Assembly: GCA_036386455.1 (NCBI GenBank)
Contig: DASVVS010000016.1
Span: 1-6,063, forward strand
Origin: AC-37 sp036386455
GTDB taxonomy: Bacteria > Actinomycetota > Thermoleophilia > Solirubrobacterales > Thermoleophilaceae
Direction of reading: 5' to 3'
DNA: 6,063 nucleotides
Both the position numbers and the translations under genes were made by a program. The notes beneath the pieces were generated by a model that searched no databases, had not been told where the DNA came from, and worked only from the letters and a program-made list of their open reading frames with translations. This document shows, one piece after another, positions 5,610 to 6,063 of the stretch. Each line of letters begins with the position of its first letter. The stretch's first letter is position 1.

Positions 5610-6063
5610 CTACCGCGGCAAGCGCGGCGCGATGATCCGGTACGCCTTCAACCCGAGCCCCAGCCGCTCGCGGTCCTCGGAGGCCATCGGATTCAGCCCC
5701 GTCAGCTCGCGGACGCGCTCCAGCCGGTAGGCCACCGTGTGGCGGTGGGCGTAGATCGCCGACGCCGTCGCGTTCATGTTGCAGTTCTCGGCGAGGTAGG
5801 CCTCGAGGGTCCCGACGAGGTCCGTCGAGTACTGCTCGTCGTAGCGCACCACCGCGGCCACGGTGTCCTCGTAGAAGCTCCGCACCTCCTCGGGGTGCGA
5901 GGCGAGCACGCGGAAGAGCAGCCGGTAGGTGCCGCCGCCGATGTCCTCCTCGGGCGCGTGGCCGTCGGCGGTCACGTCGAGCACGAGCTCGGCCTCCTCC
6001 AGCGCCCGGCGCACCTCGGCGGGATCGGCGTAGCGGGAGGAGATGCCCACCAGCGCCTGGCGC
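5610..6063 (-). CDS. PucR/CdaR-family transcriptional regulator, C-terminal part
   Basis: The open frame enters from the right edge and ends with TAG at 5612-5610, giving about 151 codons. The GTG at 6050 is probably an internal Val, because the frame continues upstream as 'RQALVGISSRY', which fits the end of the GGDEF-like domain of PucR proteins. The C-terminus has the PucR HTH signature: 'TLEAYLAENCNMNATASAIYAHRHTVAYRLERVRELTGL'-like sequence encoded at roughly 5687-5805, with the Asn-Thr/His-Thr-Val-YRL pattern of the HTH_30 domain. Such proteins control purine, sugar-diacid or other catabolic genes and sometimes secondary metabolism. It is convergent with the oxygenase (stops 3 nt apart) and belongs to a different transcription unit. 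Any control of the lasso genes is speculative. The N-terminal sensory part lies outside the window. Confidence 0.85.
   Translation of the reverse strand, partial: RQALVGISSRYADPAEVRRALEEAELVLDVTADGHAPEEDIGGGTYRLLFRVLASHPEEVRSFYEDTVAAVVRYDEQYSTDLVGTLEAYLAENCNMNATASAIYAHRHTVAYRLERVRELTGLNPMASEDRERLGLGLKAYRIIAPRLPR

Noticed and set aside
5607..5640. Hairpin-like CGCGG repeats between the convergent stops at 5606 and 5610 as a shared terminator
   Set aside because: Only short GC-rich pairings with no clear stem-loop and no U-tract; they also lie in the regulator's coding end.
1..6063. CRISPR array, tRNA, rRNA, insertion sequence or riboswitch
   Set aside because: No regularly spaced repeats, no cloverleaf-like or rRNA-like sequence, no transposase or terminal inverted repeats, and no known riboswitch motif seen by eye. 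A scan with Infernal and tRNAscan would settle this.

Overview
The window is very GC-rich, with dense GC-ending codons, coupled genes and GTG/TTG starts. It looks like an actinobacterium. A short CxxC protein, a 'GCGGGG' lipoprotein and a PucR-type regulator suggest the Thermoleophilia/Solirubrobacterales area; that placement is inference from general familiarity, not from a marker gene.

Layout. At the left edge a truncated small cysteine-motif protein (minus, 1-128) and a small lipoprotein (plus, 127-507) diverge from overlapping start codons. A 230-bp convergent gap (508-737) holds a perfect 2 x 19-bp tandem repeat and some weak hairpins. From 4890 down to 738 on the minus strand runs a tight five-gene operon: a 62-aa lasso-peptide precursor, a fused RRE-transglutaminase-like leader peptidase (B), an asparagine-synthetase-like macrolactam synthetase (C), a TPR protein with a C-terminal 2OG-Fe(II) oxygenase domain, and a stand-alone PqqD-like RRE protein. 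A second 2OG-Fe(II) oxygenase (prolyl-4-hydroxylase-like) is transcribed divergently from the precursor (plus, 4959-5606). It meets the 3' end of a truncated PucR/CdaR-type regulator (minus, 5610-6063) tail to tail.

How the genes should work together. The RRE binds the WxxPxI element in the leader. The B protease (C171/H203/D215) cuts after the Thr-Glu that ends the leader. The C enzyme adenylates Asp8 and joins it to the new Ala1 amine, giving an 8-residue ring with a 12-residue threaded tail. The predicted core is AVGGNLNDSPNVGMDVTYKN. The two different oxygenases are candidates for hydroxylating this Asn/Asp-rich, Pro-containing core.

The unusual points are the two oxygenase types in one lasso cluster, two RRE modules (one fused, one separate), and no exporter in view. 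The lasso assignment is strong. The oxidative tailoring and the role of the second RRE are inference.
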